A stretch of 7,415 bases of DNA, taken from assembly GCA_031285605.1 (NCBI GenBank), contig JAITVW010000154.1:1-7415 (forward strand). Direction: 5' to 3'. This DNA is from Fusobacteriales bacterium (GTDB lineage Bacteria; Fusobacteriota; Fusobacteriia; Fusobacteriales; Leptotrichiaceae). Below, piece after piece: positions 6,621 through 7,415 of this stretch (position 1 is its first letter; each line of letters opens with the position of its first letter). The notes beneath the pieces were generated by a model. That model ran no database searches. It had not been told where the DNA came from and saw only the letters and a list, made by a program, of their open reading frames with translations. Made by a program: the position numbers and the translations under genes.

Positions 6621-6660
6621 TTCCCGACTTACTCCTCTCTTTATTTTTAACATTTCTATT

Positions 6661-6689
6661 AGTTTAACAAATATAAAGATGCAAGTCAA
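6661..6689 (-). promoter_or_regulatory. Main predicted pyr operon promoter (sigma-70 type)
   Basis: The -35 TTGACT (6689-6684), a 17-nt spacer and the -10 TAAACT (6666-6661) are near consensus. A TGT directly before the -10 gives an extended -10 element. Upstream (6690-6728) is an A/T-tract stretch resembling an UP element. The predicted transcript starts near 6654, giving a leader of about 300 nt before pyrB. No operator-like symmetry was seen over the promoter, so control is more likely to come from the downstream attenuator. Confidence 0.7.
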
Positions 6690-6789
6690 TAGATTTTATT
6701 TTTATTTTACTAAATTTTTTTTTATTAATAGTCACCTTTTGCAGCAATATTCTGAATAGTTTTTCAAATAAATTTTTTATTTAAAATTC

Positions 6790-6810
6790 TTACATTTTAT
6801 TTAATCCTTT
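6790..6810 (-). other. Start-stop unit (SD + ATG TAA)
   Basis: AAAGGA (6810-6805), a 9-nt spacer and ATG immediately followed by TAA (6795-6790) form a minimal ORF downstream of the upstream promoter-like element. Such units can hold ribosomes, but in this composition it may arise by chance. Confidence 0.25.
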
Positions 6811-6870
6811 TATTTTCCAGGTAATTATTGCCGTTTTTCTCTTATGAAAAATTTTTTTAATATACTATAA

Positions 6871-6899
6871 ATATTATTTCATTGATATAAAACAGTCAA
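6871..6899 (-). promoter_or_regulatory. Upstream promoter-like element, tandem to the pyr promoter
   Basis: TTGACT (6899-6894), 17 nt, then TAATAT (6876-6871) is a near-consensus pair on the minus strand, with the same -35 hexamer and spacing as the promoter at 6661-6689. No gene starts within reach and no terminator was seen before the pyr promoter. A transcript from here would run about 210 nt and then into the pyr leader. It could be a second operon promoter, a small-RNA promoter or a relic. Confidence 0.45.
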
Positions 6900-6987
6900 A
6901 CTTAAAGTTATTTTTGTGTTGTTAGAATTTTTTCAGATGGTTATTTATTAAATACTTAGATCATATTTCAAGTAAAATATCAATCAA

Positions 6988-7008
6988 AACATTAATTATT
7001 TTAATGTT
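6988..7008. repeat. Perfect 8-bp inverted repeat
   Basis: AACATTAA (6988-6995), a 5-nt spacer TTATT, then TTAATGTT (7001-7008). There is no T-run on either side, so it is not a standard terminator. It overlaps the end of the short ORF at 7001-7075. It could be a protein-binding site or chance. Confidence 0.3.
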
Positions 7009-7075
7009 GTCGAGCTCTTATACTTTTACCTCTATCAGTAGTCGGCAAAAAATATCTTGTTAAATAATATCTCAT
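7001..7075 (-). pseudogene. Possible gene fragment, 24 codons, unrecognised
   Basis: ATG at 7075 to TAA at 7003-7001 gives MRYYLTRYFLPTTDRG followed by KSIRARQH. The stretch is less AT-rich than its surroundings and reads like coding sequence. 'YFLPTTDRGKSIRA' loosely recalls the 'YL.PT..RGSRIKA' start of some small phage and plasmid proteins, but this is a weak memory-based resemblance. No ribosome site precedes the ATG and the frame stops abruptly. It may be a remnant of a mobile-element gene. Confidence 0.22.
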
Positions 7076-7090
7076 AAGTCAAATACAAAA

Positions 7091-7131
7091 ATCATACAAT
7101 TTTTTTTGTAATATAATTTTTTATCATACAA
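7091..7131. repeat. Two direct copies of ATCATACAA
   Basis: The 9-mer occurs at 7091-7099 and again at 7123-7131, 32 nt apart, about three helical turns, with T-rich DNA between. They lie just downstream of the right-hand gene's terminator. A pair of binding sites is possible, but two nine-base matches in such AT-rich DNA can be accidental. Confidence 0.25.
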
Positions 7132-7133
7132 AC

Positions 7134-7169
7134 AAAAAAATAACTAAACGTAAAATAATACCTTTAGTT
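7134..7169 (-). terminator. Rho-independent terminator of the right-hand gene
   Basis: On the minus strand, AACTAAA (7169-7163) pairs with TTTAGTT (7148-7142). After a single G-G mismatch, GTA pairs with TAC around a six-base loop. An A and then seven Ts (7140-7134) follow. It begins about 10 nt after the stop codon at 7179-7181. It isolates this gene from the pyr operon, so the pyr genes need their own promoter. Confidence 0.65.
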
Positions 7170-7178
7170 TTAATAAAT

Positions 7179-7415
7179 TTATCTCTGTAATTGTTCTATA
7201 AAATCGTTATATTCATTTAATGCCTCTATTATTTCTGTTTCATAAAAACCTTTTCTCAGATAAATAAATAATATTTCGATATCTGACTTATACAGGCTCT
7301 TATAGATGTCAATTTCCGGAAAGTGGATATTCTGCCTGTATTGTGCGTATATTCTTCTTAAAGTCAGCGGATTCCTTTCCTTCAGTCTCCCCAGCAATGT
7401 TTTACTATTACTTGT
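7179..7415 (-). CDS. Hypothetical protein, C-terminal part (cut by window end)
   Basis: The minus-strand frame is open from the window edge to TAA at 7181-7179, giving 78 residues (TSNSKTLLGRLKERNPLTLR... to ...FIEQLQR). A TTG at 7397 is an available start, but the frame continues beyond it and no good ribosome site is visible, so I treat the gene as entering from outside the window. The visible part is soluble and helical. A basic segment (GRLKERNPLTLRRIYAQYRQ) leads to an acidic helical tail with the pattern 'SDIEILFIYLRKGFYETEIIEAL'. That pattern loosely resembles the small C-terminal helical repeats of some relaxases and primases; this is not enough for a call. Codon use is like the pyr genes. 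It is transcribed in the same direction but separated by a terminator and about 480 nt. Confidence 0.6.
   Translation of the reverse strand, partial: TSNSKTLLGRLKERNPLTLRRIYAQYRQNIHFPEIDIYKSLYKSDIEILFIYLRKGFYETEIIEALNEYNDFIEQLQR

Larger units (their letters stand above)
6690..7000. other. AT-rich intergenic region with no recognisable gene
   Basis: This stretch holds no ORF of useful length with a ribosome site on either strand. It contains A/T tracts that could bend DNA, the upstream promoter-like sequence (6871-6899), a start-stop pair with a good ribosome site (6790-6810), and short AT-only inverted repeats such as AAATAAA/TTTATTT (about 6764-6783). No tRNA or rRNA and no G/C-rich folded RNA was seen. 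It may be decayed coding DNA. Confidence 0.5.

Noticed and set aside
6615..6650. AGAGAGGAG in the leader as a PyrR-binding (anti-antiterminator) loop
   Set aside because: It shares only the GAGAGG core. The flanking UCC and stem partners of the PyrR site are missing; it is better explained as the leader ORF's ribosome site.
6621..6689. Extended start of the leader ORF at TTG 6689 (83 residues)
   Set aside because: The TTG is itself the -35 box of the pyr promoter, there is no ribosome site before it, and the transcript is predicted to start near 6654. The ATG at 6620 has an SD.
7010..7017. CGAGCTC palindrome next to the 6988-7008 inverted repeat
   Set aside because: A six-base palindrome is expected by chance and has no further symmetry.
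1..7415. CRISPR array, tRNA or rRNA, toxin-antitoxin or defence system
   Set aside because: No regularly spaced repeats, no cloverleaf or rRNA-like sequence and no recognisable defence gene were found on either strand.

Overview
The window carries one long minus-strand operon for de novo pyrimidine (UMP) synthesis. In transcription order it reads leader ORF/attenuator - pyrB - pyrI - pyrK - pyrD - pyrF - pyrC - pyrE. DNA is very AT-rich, codons end mostly in A/T, Shine-Dalgarno sites are strong, and TTG is used as a start at least twice. This suits a low-GC anaerobe: a Fusobacteria member (Leptotrichiaceae such as Sebaldella) is my best guess, a low-GC Clostridia relative the alternative. The species is inferred from overall character, not from a marker gene.

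Layout. Bases 1-99 (+) are the last codons of a transposase resembling the IS630 family, followed by a strong hairpin terminator (153-191). Bases 212-364 (-) hold a truncated IS3-family OrfA-like N-terminus, so the left flank is mobile-element debris. A terminator at 465-503 ends the pyr operon immediately after the pyrE stop. Bases 505-6352 are the seven pyr genes, tightly packed: gaps of 7, 22, 37, 17 and 28 nt, then an 8-nt overlap. Bases 6353-6689 are the pyr leader, and 6690-7178 is AT-rich intergenic DNA with a second promoter-like sequence. From 7179 to the window end is the C-terminal part of an unrecognised minus-strand gene with its own terminator (7134-7169).

How the genes work together. 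PyrB (catalytic) and PyrI (regulatory, zinc-binding) should form an allosteric aspartate transcarbamoylase. PyrC closes the ring to dihydroorotate. PyrD (class 1B) with the flavin/[2Fe-2S] subunit PyrK oxidises it with NAD+. PyrE adds ribose phosphate and PyrF decarboxylates OMP to UMP. Carbamoyl-phosphate synthase (carAB), PyrR and a uracil permease are not in the window.

Most interesting signal. The pyr leader looks built for UTP-sensitive attenuation of the kind known from enterobacterial pyrBI. A good promoter (TTGACT-17-TGTTAAACT region) is followed by a Shine-Dalgarno site and a U-rich 60-codon ORF. That ORF's stop codon lies inside a 16-bp hairpin followed by seven Us, about 65 nt before pyrB. 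No PyrR-binding motif is evident. This is a prediction from sequence architecture and has not been tested here.
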